From Kuschelorhynchus macadamiae (Eukaryota > Arthropoda > Insecta > Coleoptera > Curculionidae), in the NCBI GenBank assembly GCA_030620095.1, contig JAUTXW010005188.1, positions 1,118,001 through 1,182,000 on the forward strand: a DNA stretch of 64,000 nucleotides, read 5' to 3'. The position numbers were made by a program, and so were the translations under genes. Shown one piece after another: positions 62,640 to 64,000 of the stretch (within the stretch, counting starts at the first letter, position 1; each line of letters opens with the position of its first letter). The notes under the pieces were generated by a model. That model was not told where the DNA came from. It searched no databases and saw only the letters and a list, made by a program, of their open reading frames with translations.

Positions 62640-63420
62640 TAACAAACTGACCCAGTTTTGAATATTTTTATAGTACAAACATGGGCCCTCGAAGACATTT
62701 TTATCAATACTCAAAAAATACGACTTTAAGGCCTGATACATTTTTAAACCCCGTTCGACTGTAGGCATAAGGACAAACTATCTTGTTTTGCTGCACCCTA
62801 ACAATTTCTTAAATCCAGTACCAATATCTTCACAAAAATGTTTTAGTGCTTCCATTCGTACGGGTGTAAATGTATAAGAATGAATATATTTTCACAACAA
62901 TCACTTCAAGATCAAAAGGTATGTAATCTGATATAGATTTAATTGAATTATGGACTATATATGTGAGCTCCGCATTCAATTGATTGTAATTTGAAAAAGG
63001 CATTGTTAACGTTTCGTCCATGAAAGCCACCAAAATTGCTGTTTGCATTGTCTCCGCAAAATAAAGGAACTTTTGAAAACCAATTATGCTCCTGTAAGAC
63101 CTTGCTTAAGTATTTCACAATAATCTCCGACGTTTCACCTGATTGAGCTTGAAAGTCCAATATTTCACGTATTAAAATTAGACATTTTTCTGAGAACCGT
63201 GGTTCGACGCATTACTCAGGATGGAAATACATGTAGCTACTTTGTTTTTATTCTTCAATTACATCACATGCCAAAACATTTGTAATAATAGCTTCAGAAT
63301 CAGACTTTGATCGAGCGCATCGGAACTTGATTTTAAAACGGCATGAATTGATTGGCCCAAACACCTTCAGCGACAGTAACTTCCATATCTTTTGAAGTTG
63401 GTATGTTGGTACGTTGCTCA
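62640..63420 (-). pseudogene. hAT-like transposase relic (DUF4371/SCAND3-like type)
   Basis: Read on the - strand from about 63420: MEVTVAEGVWA, then in other frames RCARSKSDSEAIITNVLA, LDFQAQSGETSEIIVKYL, FCGDNANSNFGGFHGR, IVHNSIKSISDYIPFDLEV, IVVKIYSFLYIYT, MEALKHFCEDIGTGFKKLLG and MYQALKSYFLS, ending near 62640. The order 'A-E-G-x-x-A ... D-F-x-x-x-x-G-E-T ... G-D-N-A-x-x-N-F-G-G ... A-H-I-V-H-N' is the middle of a hAT-superfamily transposase common in insects. Frames change at least four times and stops occur, so it is dead. Confidence 0.75.
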
Positions 63421-63734
63421 ATGCGACACACTAAACTCCATACTTACGGAACTTTTCATATCTCAAGAAATGTTATTTCTTTACTTAATAAATAGGTATT
63501 TTCTTTGTGAGTTTAGTTTCAAAGTACAATAATTGCTTTTTGGCACTGAAAAACGGGACATTCTTGTATCCCCATGCATTTCATAGGGATACCGGGCTTC
63601 AAAACGGTACTACCCGGTCGAAACGGGACGTATGGTTACTTTAGGTATACTCGAACTCGATGTGCATCGCCGATGATTAAGAAGGGCTAGTGGTCGTGCG
63701 GAGCGTAGTTTTTTGCAATGTTATTGTTATATCC
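63421..63734. other. Probable upstream part of the hAT-like element
   Basis: Includes a GC-richer stretch at 63550-63640 (AAAACGGGACATTCTTG, CCGGTCGAAACGGGACG) that may belong to the 5' part of the hAT-like gene or its promoter. No clear frame. Confidence 0.35.
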
Positions 63735-64000
63735 TTGGCCGGTAGATAAACTTACCACTAAGCCAGCCAGGTCATCCGGTCCTATAAATTTAGTTCTACC
63801 CCTATGAAGCTACGGCGGCGGCGGGTCGCTAGTAATATATAATTATTAAAAAACAGAAACTCTCTTAAGAAAACTACTGTATACATTTTAAATTCTCAAA
63901 AAGGTCTTTCGAAATAAGATATTTTTTGCGCCTAACGTTATTTGTGATGCCAATGATTAAAGAAGACCTTTTAATATAAACTTTCTCAATACAGCAAAAT
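63735..64000 (-). repeat. Inverted repeat, right arm (runs to window end)
   Basis: Reverse complement of the 59873-60120 arm. It contains CTAAGCCAGCCAGGTCATCC, GGTCGCTAGTAATATATAAT and AGGTCTTTCGAAATAAGAT. On the - strand TGGCTTAGTGG resembles a pol III A box, so the arms may be tRNA-derived SINE copies in opposite orientation rather than transposon ends. Confidence 0.7.

Overview
This is an AT-rich, repeat-dense stretch of an animal nuclear genome, almost certainly an insect; a beetle is a reasonable guess, though the species cannot be fixed from sequence alone. The evidence is long introns with GT/AG borders, a protein kinase C exon, several classes of eukaryotic transposon, very long (TA)n microsatellites, and no operons, ribosome binding sites or CRISPR.

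Only two stretches look like host coding sequence, both on the + strand. An open frame at 17015-19972 encodes about 985 residues of Ser/Lys/Glu-rich, probably disordered protein and ends at a possible splice donor. A 102-nt exon at 42115-42216 has clean splice borders and encodes the second half of a C1 (diacylglycerol-binding) zinc domain of a novel-type protein kinase C (delta-like). I infer, without proof, that both belong to one PKC-delta-type gene whose introns fill most of the window. No kinase-domain exon was seen.

The rest is mobile DNA. 4.1-7.6 kb: three Penelope-like relics, one nearly intact but 5'-truncated. 8.15-9.70 kb: a decayed IS630/Tc1-type DDE element with ~205-bp inverted repeats. 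13.2-15.9 kb: a Crypton-like tyrosine recombinase with its catalytic residues recognisable, flanked by ~300-bp direct repeats. 24.7-26.1 and 34.8-35.65 kb: two LINE relics. 27.7-28.5 kb: a TIR element abutting a 620-bp (TA)n array. 30.9-31.6 kb: a CXC-motif relic. 31.67-32.16 kb: a small inverted-repeat element. 33-47 and 54 kb: many copies, both orientations, of a modular repeat built of ~120-130-bp units carrying ATGGCGG motifs. 47437-53763: a complete-length Ty3/Gypsy LTR retrotransposon with 273-bp LTRs, an extra small ORF upstream of gag, and a pure (CG)80 tract splitting its protease. 54284-55271: a hAT element with a perfect 8-bp target duplication. 55.3-55.9 kb: a piggyBac C-terminal relic. 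56.1-56.4 kb: two inverted tRNA-like sequences. 59.9-64 kb: a Tc1-like transposase relic and a hAT-like transposase relic between long inverted repeats.

Most of the transposon genes are broken by frameshifts or stops. Some single-base frameshifts in otherwise well preserved elements (Penelope, Gypsy) could be assembly errors rather than mutations. Long stretches between these features hold no recognisable gene and are listed as such.
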